From an uncultured Myxococcales bacterium (GTDB lineage: Bacteria > Myxococcota_A > UBA9042), in contig CAINLT010000463.1 in assembly GCA_903850505.1 (NCBI GenBank), positions 1-37,561 of the forward strand: 37,561 bases of DNA. Reading direction: 5' to 3'. Shown piece by piece: positions 10,501-20,400 of this stretch. Each line of letters opens with the position of its first letter. The first letter of the stretch is position 1. The notes beneath the pieces are model-generated. The model had not been told where the DNA came from. It saw nothing but the letters and a program-made list of their open reading frames with translations, and made no database searches. Made by a program: the position numbers and the translations under genes.

Positions 10501-11564
10501 CGCCGCTGCAGTTCCGTCTCCAGGTACGTTCGCGCTTCATGCGCCGCCGACGCGCGCGGCAGGGGCCACAGCCGCTCTTGCGCCTCGATCAGACGGGAAT
10601 ACGCGGCAAAGAGCGGCGCTGCGGCAAAAGACTCCACGGAATCTGCGCTCTTCCACGCCGCGTTCAGCGTCTCCGTCGTCCACGCAGTCGTCCACGCCGT
10701 CGCCCGCGAACCGACCCGCAGGTTGCGTGGCCCACCGCTCGCCAGCCAATCGCGCAGGCTGTTCCAGTAGTCCGTCAGGTGCCGCGCGCCCATCTTCCGG
10801 CCGTCGAGCCGCCCACCCTTGCCGCTGATCTCAGCGCGCAGCGCCGCAAATGCCGCCGTTCCGTCTGCGCTGTCCAGCCAGCGCTGGAACGCTGTCACCG
10901 CCGTCCGCCACGCCGCCAGCGACGCCAGCACTGTCACCGGCGCCGCTACGTCCGGCAGGACCAACGGCATCACTGCACCCGTCACCGCGCGGGCGAGCAC
11001 GCTCAGGCTGCCGCGCGTCCAGCCCATGTCCGCGGCCAGCGCCACCTGCGTTTCATCCGTCGCGGCGTACAGCTTGGCCAGCTCGTCCGCCACCCACTCC
11101 GCCAGCAGCGGTTGCACATCCGCCATCAGCGTCAGCCCCGCCTCCTGGCCGGATTCAAAAGCCAACTGCGTCAGCATCCGCTGCGAGAAGCCGTGGATCG
11201 TCGAGATCGGCGCGAGGTCAAACGCGGAGTACGCCGCCGCCAGCCGCAGCCGCATCAGTGCCTTGTCGGCGCGGGTCTGCCAGAGCGCGAGCAGGGGATC
11301 GGGCGTAGGCGCAGCGTCATCCGCCAGGGCGTCGCGCGCCAACAGCAGGCGAGCACGCACGCGATCGCGTAGCTCCGCGGCGGCGTCATTGGTGAACGTG
11401 ATGACGAGGATCCGCTCGATCGGCAGGTTCTTCTCCGCGACGAGGCGCGCCACGAGGTGTGCGATTTGCCACGTCTTGCCCGTGCCCGCGCTGGCTTCCA
11501 GCAGCAGCGTTTGCGTGTCGGGCAGGGCTTCCTGCCCGGTCCAGGTCGGCGGCGTGTGGCTCAT
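7578..11564 (-). CDS. recB: Exodeoxyribonuclease V beta subunit, RecB helicase-nuclease
   Basis: EASAGTGKTWQIAHLVARLV, VDEFQDTDSAQW, VTVHASKGLEYPVVLLPFAW. Nuclease motif GSIDLVLRVDGRYFIADYKTNKI intact. Confidence 0.95.
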   Translation of the reverse strand: MSHTPPTWTGQEALPDTQTLLLEASAGTGKTWQIAHLVARLVAEKNLPIERILVITFTNDAAAELRDRVRARLLLARDALADDAAPTPDPLLALWQTRADKALMRLRLAAAYSAFDLAPISTIHGFSQRMLTQLAFESGQEAGLTLMADVQPLLAEWVADELAKLYAATDETQVALAADMGWTRGSLSVLARAVTGAVMPLVLPDVAAPVTVLASLAAWRTAVTAFQRWLDSADGTAAFAALRAEISGKGGRLDGRKMGARHLTDYWNSLRDWLASGGPRNLRVGSRATAWTTAWTTETLNAAWKSADSVESFAAAPLFAAYSRLIEAQERLWPLPRASAAHEARTYLETELQRRGVLTYDAMLSRLAERITAEGPQGALAIAIGKRYDAALVDEFQDTDSAQWTVLQAAFQAAQKPLLLIGDPKQAIYGFRGADVHVYMAAVASGGATTQRATMRQNWRSDPGYVAAMNHFWREGSDAFALRTGDAADAPGFDYIAVTAAKVGARMRVGVAPDGDAEPRVPFEVRWFDAAVQPGGQPGRIGSRDVGEDVAAQLCARETCLLLETAQLDGDAGARPLRAGDVAVLVRTGRQARKIQRALARVGVASVAAGRRSVFASPAVTWLLAWLDAVAAPGRDGQARTLATTPLIGWTLRELDDALQAADALNRQVEAAPTQRDWTAWLTQISHWANRWPMQGFVRVWESALDQTQAVERLLAGSDGERLATDVRHLAELCHAEERRTRLSPGGLAAWLRAQVQEALGQPSDEQSLRLESDAAAVQIVTVHASKGLEYPVVLLPFAWAENGGSARGNEPVKFHAAHGIVCLEMAPPGSVARTKAEAVLELETLQEQRRLLYVALTRARHLTVAWLSPAGQTGGDPQSSAFSTLALRPQPGASEAPLPKLKNPGKNSPPDEYTTAVSRWHERLTEMADASEGNVAWRVEPPLTEVAARVQVAAEIAAPLGARKWPMDRPLTTPWLVTSYSALAAGRTLEGAAPTGAWEPGQGGDTPASLLMADAEPPLPGQPPLEDGDFAQTPEPAQPTRTQAVALATLPGGTDVGQWVHALMEHLDFQTGGGKDETALAGLAPALAARAGVVYSPAHAPLLAALPAFLDTPLHGGATKLPRGFALRDLTPANRLDELHFDLSLAGGAHWEAHLPCVAPTAIQAALAHRLDDQWWDGLPWLRMVHDETQFPAMAGVLTGSIDLVLRVDGRYFIADYKTNKIVSQRNRQLCLRGHYARDWLAWDMARHGYHLQALFYTLALHRFLQERLAGYDYDRHIGGHLYLYLRGMEGPDALQDDGQAFGVYTDLWPKAVVLALDAALAAQEVP

Positions 11565-14500
11565 GGCGCCTCCGATTCGGTGCGCACCCAGCCGGCCACT
11601 TCCGGCGCGTCAGCCGCAAAAGACACCTCCAACAGCGGCAACCACACGCGCTGCGCCAACGCCCGCAGGCTCAACGGCCCCTCGGTTTGCGTCAGGTCGA
11701 GCGGCGCATCCTCGCCAAACAGCCGCGCCACCGCGGCGTCATCCGCATCGCCGCTGGTCTTGTCACCGCCTGTCCAGTGGTCGGCCAGCACGCGCTGCAG
11801 CGCGCCCGCCGGCGCCTCCGCATCCTTGGCCAGCAGGTCCGCCAGCGCTGGCGACGAGTGGGCAAAGAGCGGCAACGGCTGGCAGCGCGCCGCTCGCCAA
11901 ATCGCCACGAGGTCGGTCAACAGCGCCCGCGCGGCATCGGCTGTCGGCGGCAACAGCCAGACTTCAGCTTCCTTGTCCGTGTCTGCCGCACCGACCGCGC
12001 GCGCCGCGACAACCGGCTGACCCGCCGCGCGCGCCGCCAGCAACGTCAACCACGCTTGCAGTTGCAGTTTTCGACCCGGCGCCTTGCTCGCGGTCACCCA
12101 TTGCAGCAGCCATCCGCCTGCGCGTGAGTAGACGTTTATCAACCCGCCGTACAACGCCGTGCCATCGTCCAGCCGCACCGCCACGTCGGGCTGCTCCACC
12201 CGCGGCCACGCCACCGCCGCCACGCGCTGCGCCGCCCGCTGCGCCGACGCCAGCTCACCCGCCAACAGCGCCCTACCTCCCGCCTGCAACGGCAGCGCGC
12301 CGCGCCCCGCCGCATGCGCCACAGCGCGTTCCAGCAGCGCCGTCGCGTCGCCTTCAGGCCGCAGCAGCGCGCTCAACAGCCGGTCCCGCTCGGCCCAGCC
12401 ACTCAGGGAATCCAGCTCCAGCGGTTCGCGCGTCTCCAGCGCCGTGTCGTCTTCAGTCAGCGTCAGCTGCATCCGCGTCCGCAGCAGCAGCTTCTGGGGC
12501 GCAATCAGCCCCGCGGCCAGTTCACTCAGGCTGATCCGCATTTGCTGCACCGGCTCCGGCGCCAGGTTCGCATCGCCAAGCGCCAGCAGCCCCGACTCCA
12601 CGGGCGCGCGCACGCCCAGGCGCAGCGCTTGCAAGGTCATCGCCGCCGTCAACAGGCCGTGGTCAAATGCGTGCGGCGCTTCGACGGCGAATTCCAGCGG
12701 ACTCCACGGCTGCAGCGGGTGGCTGTGCACGAGCGCGTCACGGTGCCGGCCGGTCAACTTGCCCAGCGTTTCCAGCAGCTCCTCGACGGGTACGGCGGCT
12801 GGCAGGTGCTTGCCGGTGCGGACGTCCCGGCCCGACCAGAACAGCCAGAAGTGCGTGCGCGCAGAGAGCAGCGCTTCGAGCAGCAAGTGCCGGTCGATTT
12901 CCCGCCGGTCGCGCTCGCCCGTCCGCCGGCCGTCGGCAAACGGATCCCAGCCCGGCGGCTGCGCCCCGCGCGGGAACTTGCCGTCGTCCATTCCGAGCAG
13001 CGCCACCACGCGAAACGGCACCGAGCGCATCGGCTCCAGCGCGCACACCGTCACCGCGCTCGCAACCGCGCGGTCGCCCTTTTGCGGCATCTCAAAGCGG
13101 CCTTGCAGCCAGCGCAGCAGCGCGGTTCGCGCCAACGGGAGCCCCAGGCTCGGCGCGTTCTGCTCCAGACTGCGCAGGATGTCTACGACGCTCGCCCGCA
13201 GCCACGCCTGCGTCGGTGCGGTCGCCGCCAGCGAATCCAGCGCCTCCGTCAGGTCCCGCGCCCACGCGTCGGCTAGCCGCGGCGCCTGCAACGTCTCGCA
13301 AAACTGCTGGATCGTCCGCACAAACCCGATGAGCTTGCCGACGCGGGCCACGCGGTCGCGCCCTGCAATCGGCTCCGGCACCAGCGGCATCGGCGGGCCA
13401 GCGAGCACATCGAACGAATCCGTCTCGTCGGGCAGCAGCACGCCCAGGGCCAGCCGCTCCAGACCGAACCGAATCGTATTTTGGTCCAGCTCCGGCTGCG
13501 CCGCGTGGCGGTGGCGATCCGCGGCGTCAAAGGCCCAGCGCATCCCGGACGTCGCCATCATGTCGCGCATGTCGGCCAGATCCTCGGCCTGCAACTCCAG
13601 CTTGTCGCGCACCGGCTGCAGCGTCAGGAGCTCCAACAGCGCCGCCGCCGTCACGCGCTCACCCGCCAGTGCCAGCAGCTGGAGCAGAATTTCCGCCAGC
13701 GGATTCGTGCGGCGCAGGCCCAGATCGGCGATCGCGGTGGGAATCGCCGGAAGCCGCGCACCGTCGGGCGTCGCCACCGCCAGCCCGCGCCGGGCAAAGA
13801 CCGCGGCGACCAGCGGCGCGTAAGTCTCGATGTCCGGCGTCATCACCAGCACGTGCCGCGGCTCCAGCGCCGGATCGGCGGCAAAATGTGCGAGCAGTTC
13901 ATCGCGCAGCGCTTCCACCTGCCGGGTCGGGCCAAACGCTGCGTGCGCGGCAAACGAGCGATCGCCCGCCAGCATCGGCCACGCGCCGGACTGCGGCATT
14001 GGTCCTGCTTGGCCAATCCAGTCGTGTAGCTGCTCAAGAAGGCTCGCGGGCTGGGCATCGCCCGACGCCGCGCGCTCGTCCTCCATGTAGCCCAGCTCTT
14101 CCAACTGGATCTGCAAGTCCCGGCTTGGCCCGCCCAGCGCTGCCAGCACGGGATTTTGCGACGCCAGATCCACCTCGATCTGCCGCCGCTGGACGTCGCT
14201 CTTTGCTGCCCGCAGCGCCAGCCGCAGCTCCGCGCGCGTGCGCACGTCCGCCCACCAGACCTGCGACGGCGCGAGCACGTACAAGTGCACATCCATGCCG
14301 CGCGCGATGCACCCCAAGCGCTGCACGTCACCTGGTCCCATCGTCGACAGGCCAAAGACGTGCAGGCGGTGCGGCGACGGCGACGGCGTCAAGCGCTGCA
14401 GACCCAGCAGCTGTTCGGCGGGACTGGGCAGGTCCGGCGCGGCCATCGCGTGGAGCAGGCGCGCCAGCCAGCGGTGCGGCAGCGGCGCGTCGTCCGGCTG

Positions 14501-14995
14501 CTCTTGCCACAGCACGGCGTCCTGCGCGCGCTCGTGCATCAGCCGATCGAGCGTCTCCGCGACCTGCCGGGCAAACGTCAGCTCGCGCGGCGAGATCGCG
14601 TCAGCGGGCTCTTCGCCGAGATAGCGGCGCACGGCGGCGAAATCATCGTGCGGCAGGAACTCCCGGAGCAGCGGGACGAGCGCAAACGCGAGCGTGTCGA
14701 CCTGCCAGTGCGCCTGCGTCGCGGAACGCAGGTTCCAGAAGTCCGCGCGCTGGGTCGCACCAAAAAGCTCCGCGGTCGCGCCGTCAAAAGCCTGTCGCGG
14801 GAACGGGAAATCGAGCCGCGCGGCGATACCGTGGTGCGTCGCCAACTGATGGCGGAGCCAGCGCTCCATGCCGCGGCTGCCGACGACGACGCCGACCGGC
14901 TCAAACGGGTCAACTGGCCAATGCGCGTGCAGCAACCGCGCCAGCTCAGCGACGAGCGATTCCACGGTGTTGGAACGATGCAGATGGAGGGGCAT
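11561..14995 (-). CDS. recC: Exodeoxyribonuclease V gamma subunit, RecC
   Basis: N-term MPLHLHRSNTVESLVAELARLL, VGSRGMERWLRHQLA, VVALLGMDDGKFPR, HFWLFWSGRDVRTGKHLPAAVPVEELL. Stop overlaps the recB start (ATGA). Confidence 0.92.
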   Translation of the reverse strand: MPLHLHRSNTVESLVAELARLLHAHWPVDPFEPVGVVVGSRGMERWLRHQLATHHGIAARLDFPFPRQAFDGATAELFGATQRADFWNLRSATQAHWQVDTLAFALVPLLREFLPHDDFAAVRRYLGEEPADAISPRELTFARQVAETLDRLMHERAQDAVLWQEQPDDAPLPHRWLARLLHAMAAPDLPSPAEQLLGLQRLTPSPSPHRLHVFGLSTMGPGDVQRLGCIARGMDVHLYVLAPSQVWWADVRTRAELRLALRAAKSDVQRRQIEVDLASQNPVLAALGGPSRDLQIQLEELGYMEDERAASGDAQPASLLEQLHDWIGQAGPMPQSGAWPMLAGDRSFAAHAAFGPTRQVEALRDELLAHFAADPALEPRHVLVMTPDIETYAPLVAAVFARRGLAVATPDGARLPAIPTAIADLGLRRTNPLAEILLQLLALAGERVTAAALLELLTLQPVRDKLELQAEDLADMRDMMATSGMRWAFDAADRHRHAAQPELDQNTIRFGLERLALGVLLPDETDSFDVLAGPPMPLVPEPIAGRDRVARVGKLIGFVRTIQQFCETLQAPRLADAWARDLTEALDSLAATAPTQAWLRASVVDILRSLEQNAPSLGLPLARTALLRWLQGRFEMPQKGDRAVASAVTVCALEPMRSVPFRVVALLGMDDGKFPRGAQPPGWDPFADGRRTGERDRREIDRHLLLEALLSARTHFWLFWSGRDVRTGKHLPAAVPVEELLETLGKLTGRHRDALVHSHPLQPWSPLEFAVEAPHAFDHGLLTAAMTLQALRLGVRAPVESGLLALGDANLAPEPVQQMRISLSELAAGLIAPQKLLLRTRMQLTLTEDDTALETREPLELDSLSGWAERDRLLSALLRPEGDATALLERAVAHAAGRGALPLQAGGRALLAGELASAQRAAQRVAAVAWPRVEQPDVAVRLDDGTALYGGLINVYSRAGGWLLQWVTASKAPGRKLQLQAWLTLLAARAAGQPVVAARAVGAADTDKEAEVWLLPPTADAARALLTDLVAIWRAARCQPLPLFAHSSPALADLLAKDAEAPAGALQRVLADHWTGGDKTSGDADDAAVARLFGEDAPLDLTQTEGPLSLRALAQRVWLPLLEVSFAADAPEVAGWVRTESEAP

Positions 14996-15031
14996 GGCGC
15001 GGACGGTAGCGGGTTCTCGCGATGGCGGCAA
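14996..15031 (-). promoter_or_regulatory. Candidate sigma70-type promoter for recC giving a (near-)leaderless transcript
   Basis: On the minus strand: TTGCCG, 17 bp, TACCGT, 7 nt, ATG (14995). Confidence 0.4.
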
Positions 15032-15052
15032 CCGCGCTTCAGGCGTGCGCGA

Positions 15053-16294
15053 CTACGGCAGGACGCCGCGCGCGAGCATCGCTTCCAACCAAGCTTGACG
15101 CACGGCATCTTCCGCCGACACCACGGCGGTCGCCGCGTCCCTTGCGCGCCGTTCCGCATCGACGACGTCCAGATTGGTCGACACGCCTGCGCCCCACGCC
15201 ATCTGCGCGAGGCGCAGGCCTTCATCGGCCCAACTCAGGACTTGCTTGGTCGCCTGCAACGCTGACGCCGCCGCCCGCCACGCCGCCTGCGCTGCGCGCT
15301 CGTCTGCGGCGATTTGCCGCGCGAGGCCGGCTTTCTGCGCGTCCAACTGGGCCACGGCAGCTTCACGTTCGCGGCGCTGGCCGGCGCGGCCGCCCCATTC
15401 AAGCAGCGGCAGGTTCAGGACCAGCTGCGCCTGCAGGCCAGCGTTCGGCACCGTCGGGAGCGCGGGGACTTGCACAAATGGCGTCACGGTCGCGTACAGC
15501 GCCGGCAGCCAATCGGCATAGCTGTCCGCCACGACGCGCGTCGCGGCCCGCAGGCGCTCATTGACCGCGCGCACATCCGGGCGCGTCTGGGGCGTCTCCG
15601 CCAGCGGCGTTGGCGCTTCTGACAGCGGGCAATCGCCGACCGGCACGATGGGCTCGACTTGATTGGTCAGGAACGCCAGCTGCTCGCGCATCTTGGCCAG
15701 CACGATGCCATTGGCCTTGACCAGCGCGTCCGACTGCGCCGCCTCCTGCGCCGCGCGCACCGCGTCGAGTTGATTGCCCAGACCACCCTTGCGGCGCTGT
15801 TGGGCAAACGCCAGATGCGCCTCCGCCGTCGACTTCGCCCGCTCCAGGACCTCGACTTGCCGCTCCGCCGCCAGCAGCGACAGCCACAGCCGCGCCGTCG
15901 CAACGCCGACTTGCCACCGCGCGTCCTGCGTCGCCGATTCCGCAACGGTCGCGACATCCTCCGCGTGGTTCCACGCCACCCAGCGCTGCGGCACCAGCAC
16001 CGGCACGGTCAGCACGAGTGCGCCATAGCCCTGCGTCGCCGGACTGACGACGTGACCGGCCGAGACGCGGTCGCCGTCGAGCTGCGTGAACTGGCCAAGC
16101 AGCGCCAGCGCGGGCAGGGCATTGGCCTTCACTTGTTCAAGTTGTGCCTGAGCGCGCAGGACGTCAGCCTGCGCCTGCAGCACGTTGGGGTGGCTGTCCT
16201 GAGCGCGCTGCACCGCGTCGTGCAGCGTCAACGGCACCACGGCGAGCGCCGGCAGCGCCACCAGCAGCAGCAGGCACGGCAGCAGGCGGGTCAC
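15053..16294 (-). CDS. TolC-family outer membrane efflux protein
   Basis: Signal peptide (MTRLLPCLLLLVALPALA), LTLHDAVQRAQDSHPNVLQAQADVLRAQAQLEQVKA. GTG start overlaps the MFP stop. Confidence 0.88.
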   Translation of the reverse strand: MTRLLPCLLLLVALPALAVVPLTLHDAVQRAQDSHPNVLQAQADVLRAQAQLEQVKANALPALALLGQFTQLDGDRVSAGHVVSPATQGYGALVLTVPVLVPQRWVAWNHAEDVATVAESATQDARWQVGVATARLWLSLLAAERQVEVLERAKSTAEAHLAFAQQRRKGGLGNQLDAVRAAQEAAQSDALVKANGIVLAKMREQLAFLTNQVEPIVPVGDCPLSEAPTPLAETPQTRPDVRAVNERLRAATRVVADSYADWLPALYATVTPFVQVPALPTVPNAGLQAQLVLNLPLLEWGGRAGQRREREAAVAQLDAQKAGLARQIAADERAAQAAWRAAASALQATKQVLSWADEGLRLAQMAWGAGVSTNLDVVDAERRARDAATAVVSAEDAVRQAWLEAMLARGVLP

Positions 16295-17412
16295 TTCTTG
16301 CCGTCCTTTGCCGCTTGCGCGACGGGGCGGACCCGCACGCCATCGACCAACTCGTCGCCCCCCGTCAACGCCACGCGCTCGCCGGGCTGGAGCGTGCCCA
16401 AAATGCGGGCTTTGGCGCCGTCATGGTCGACAACGTGCACCGGGCGAAGCTGCACGCGGGCGTCCGGGCCAATGACCGCCACAAAGGTCTGCGGGCCACG
16501 CACCAGCAACGCCTCGGCCGGCACTTGCGTCCGCGAGGCCTGATGCACAGTCCACGCGACGTCCAGGAACGCGCCAGCCGAAAACCGGGCATCGCGGTTG
16601 TCCACGTCGATCTCCGCGAGCAGGGAGCGCGTCCGACCGTCGAGCTCGCCGGCGAGGCGGGAAATCTTGGCGGAAACCGCGGTCTCTGGATGATTCGGCG
16701 CGCTCACCGTGACGTCGTCGCCCAGATGGACGGACGCCGCGTCGTCTTGCGACAGGTAGATGCTGACCCGGAGCTTGTCGATGTCGGACACGCGCACGAC
16801 CGGAAGCGCGCTGGTCTGCGCGGACGTGGCGGCCTGGAGCAGCGCCCCCGGGTCGGCGAATCGGGCGGTGACAACGCCGTCAAAAGGCGCGCGGACATTG
16901 CGGTAATCGCGTTGTGAGGCCAAGGTCGCCACTTGCGCATCGGCGACGAGTGCCGCGGACCTGGCCGTGTCCGCTTCCTGCGCCGAAACGACGCCCGGCG
17001 CCGCGAGTTTCTGCGCACGGTTGGAGAGCGACGTGCGGTTCTGCGCATCCGCCTTGGCGGCTTTCCACTGCTGGTCCAGCTCTGGCACATCGAGCACGGC
17101 GATGATGTCGCCGCCCTTGACGCGGGTTCCCCGATCCACGCGAATCTCGTGCAGATAGCCGCTCACCTTGGCGTAGACGGTCGTGGTCAGCCACGGCCGC
17201 GCCTCGCCGAGCAGGCGAACGACGCGCGTTTCCGGCGACGCGTCAGCAAGCGCGAAACCCACGGCCGGTCCTGCGCGATTCTCCACCGGCGTGGCGGCTT
17301 CCGTGCGCGCCTTGGCGTCATGCGCGAGCCGCTGCACGCCAAACCACGCGGCGAAGATCGCGGCCAAGCCCAGCGCAAAAAAGACTCCGCTCTGCCACAA
17401 CGGCCGTTTCAT
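16291..17412 (-). CDS. RND efflux periplasmic adaptor (MFP)
   Basis: VYAKVSGYLHEIRVDRGTRVKGGDIIAVLDVPELDQQ, VRAPFDGVVTARFADPGALLQAATSAQ. ATGA overlap with the RND gene. Confidence 0.92.
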   Translation of the reverse strand: MKRPLWQSGVFFALGLAAIFAAWFGVQRLAHDAKARTEAATPVENRAGPAVGFALADASPETRVVRLLGEARPWLTTTVYAKVSGYLHEIRVDRGTRVKGGDIIAVLDVPELDQQWKAAKADAQNRTSLSNRAQKLAAPGVVSAQEADTARSAALVADAQVATLASQRDYRNVRAPFDGVVTARFADPGALLQAATSAQTSALPVVRVSDIDKLRVSIYLSQDDAASVHLGDDVTVSAPNHPETAVSAKISRLAGELDGRTRSLLAEIDVDNRDARFSAGAFLDVAWTVHQASRTQVPAEALLVRGPQTFVAVIGPDARVQLRPVHVVDHDGAKARILGTLQPGERVALTGGDELVDGVRVRPVAQAAKDGKK

Positions 17413-20400
17413 GCCAGTGCCTCCGCTGCGGCGCCTTGCGATTCCTCGGCAAAGCGCGCGTCCAACTCATTGGCCCGCGGCGGCTGGCGCCGCAGCAAGG
17501 TGTAAATCACCGGCACGATGAACAGCGTCACAACGGTCGCCATCAGCAGGCCGCCAATCACCGCGCGGCCCAGCGGTGCGTTCTGTTCGCCGCCTTCACC
17601 GTGGCCAATGGCCATCGGCAGCATGCCGAGGATCATCGCGAGCGCGGTCATCAACACCGGCCGGAGCCGCGTCCTTCCCGCCTCGAGCGCGCCGGCCAGC
17701 GCGTCCACGCCGGTTTGCGCCCGATAGTCGTTGGCAAAACTGATGAGCAGGATTGCATTGGCCACAGCGATGCCGACCGCCATGATCGCGCCCATCAGCG
17801 ATTCGACGTTCAGCGTCGTGGCCGTCAGCGCCAACATCCAGAGCACGCCCACGAGCGCGCCCGGGACGGCGGTCAGGATGATCAGCGGATCGAGCCACGT
17901 CTGGAACAGCACGACCATCAGCAGGTAGACGAGCAGGATCGCCAGCAGCAGCCCGGTGCCCATCGTCCTGAACGACGCGCGCATCACCTCCGGCTGACCG
18001 TGCAAGGTCACGCGCACGCCCGGCGGCAGCGGGCCAAGGCGCGCGATCGCGGCGTCCACCGCCTCAGCGACGTGGCCCAAATCGCGCCCCGCGAGGTTGG
18101 CGTCCAGATGGAGCACGCGCTGCACGGTTGAATGGCTGATCTGGTTGAGCGACGTGCGCGGCGTCACGCGGGCGATGCTGCCCAGCCGCACAGTCGGCGC
18201 TTCCGGCACGGCGGTCGGCGCGTGGGCATCCGGCGCCGCCAGCAGCTGGCTCGCGCTCGGCGGGGTCACCGGGATCTGGGCAAGCTCATCGACGGAATGG
18301 ATGTCCCCCAGCGGCACGCGCACAACGACCGGATAGTTCACGTTGTTGACCGGATTGACGTAGAAATTCGGCGACACCAGCGCGCTGGACGACAGCGCGA
18401 TCAGCACCGCGTTGGCCACATCCCGTTGCGCCAGCCCCAGCTCCGCGGCGCGCAGCCGGTCGACGTCGACCTGCAAGCCCGGATAGTCAAACGTCTCAGG
18501 AATCCGCACGTCCACAACGCCGGGGATCTTGCGCAGATCCCGCGCCAGCGTCTCCGCCAGCACCACGGCCTTGCCGAGATCGCGCGACTCGATCTCCACG
18601 TCGATCGGCGCCGCGACGCCAAAGTTGATGACCTGGCTGACGATGTCGGCTGGCTGGAACCAGAACGCCGCGCCCGGAAACCGCGCCGGCAGCCGCTCGC
18701 GCAGCGCGCGCATGTACGTCTCCGTGGGCGCGTGACCGCTGTTCAGCGCAATCAGCAACTCCGCGTCCATGCCGGAGGAATTCTCCGTCTGCACGAACGC
18801 GAGGTTGAAGAACAGCGGCATCCCGATCATCGCGTTCAGGGTCCGCAGCTCGCCGGGCGGGATCGTCTTGCGAATCTCGTCTTCAACCTGACTCGCCAGC
18901 TTGTCCGTCTCTTCCACCCGCGAGCCCGACGGCGCGCGCACGTGCAGCTTCATCAGGCCCGTGTCGACCTGCGGAAAAAAGTCCATCCCAATCGAGTCAG
19001 GCAGTTGCAGCGTCAGCGCGCCGATCGCCGTCGCGATGACGAGCGCGGCGATCCGGTGGTGCAGCACCAGCTCGAGCAGCCACATGTAGGCCCGCTGCAG
19101 GCCGCCGAACGCCCCTTCGCGCAGGCGACCGAGCAACGTGAGGTGCTCCTCGCCCAAGTGCTCGCCGGCCATGAGCATGCGCGCCAGAACGGGCACGAGC
19201 GTGCGCGACAGGAACCACGACGCGAGCATGGACAGGACCACCGCGAGCGCGAGCGGCACGAACAGGTAGCGCGACGGCCCGACAAGCAGCGTGACCGGGA
19301 AAAACACGATGCAGATGGCGAGCGTCGCGACGATCGCCGGCACCGCGACCTGATGCGCACCGTCCAGAATCGCGACCGTCAGCGTCTTGCCCAAGTACCT
19401 GTTCCGGTGAATGTTTTCCACTTCGACCGTGGCGTCGTCCACCAGCATGCCGATCGCCAGCGACAGGCCGCTCAGCGTCATGATGTTCAGCGTCTGGCCG
19501 AGCATCTTGAGCCCGACGATGCCGACCAGGATCGCCAGCGGAATCGACGTGCAGACGATCAGCACGCTGCGCCAACTGCCGAGGAAGGCGAGGATCATGA
19601 GCGAGACAAGCATGGCCGCCATCGCCGCTTCGCGTAGCACGTCGCCGATCGCGCGCCGGACAAAAGCCGACTGGTCGAAATCGATCTTCAGCTCCAGGCC
19701 TTCCGGCGCCGCGGCCTGAATCTGCGGCAGCATCGCGCGCGCTGCGTCGACCACCGCCAGCGTGGAGGCATCCGCCTTGCGCAGGATTGTCAGGTAGGTC
19801 GCGCGCCGGCCATCGACGTGCACGATGTTGGTCTGATCGGCAAATCCGTCATGCACCTTGGCGACGTCGCCGAGCAGGGTCGGTGCGCCACCGGCGATGC
19901 GCATCGGAATCTTTTCAAAATCAGCCAACTGCGGCGGGCTGGAGTTCATGAAGACGTTGTACTCGGTCGTGCCCATGCGCGCTGTGCCCGCCGGCACGAT
20001 CAGGTTCGAGCTCTGGAGCGCGTTGACCACATCGACCGGCGACAGCCCGCGCGCCTGAAGCGCCGCAAGATCGAGATCCACGTCGACTTGCCGCTGCCGA
20101 CCGCCAAACGGCGCGGGCGTCGAGAGTCCCGGCACGGTGAACAGTTTGAGGCGGATGAAATTGAGGCCGTAGTCGAAGATCTTGTCCTCGGACAGCGTCC
20201 GCGACGACGCGGTCAATTGCGCCACGGGCACATTGGAGGCATTGAACTGCACGATCACCGGCGGCTGCATGCCCGGCGGCATGATGCGCAGCGCCGTGTT
20301 CGACGACGCGCCAATCTGCGCGATCGCCGCGCCGATGTCCGTGCCGGGCTGAAAGTAGATTTTCAGGAGCGCGAGGCCGGGCATCGACTTGGACTCGATA

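Noticed and set aside
7308-14029. Many + strand ORFs over recB/recC (for example 7308-8771, 10819-12534, 12159-13823)
   Set aside because: Ser/Arg/Ala/Pro-rich shadows of recB and recC; no plausible start context or domains.
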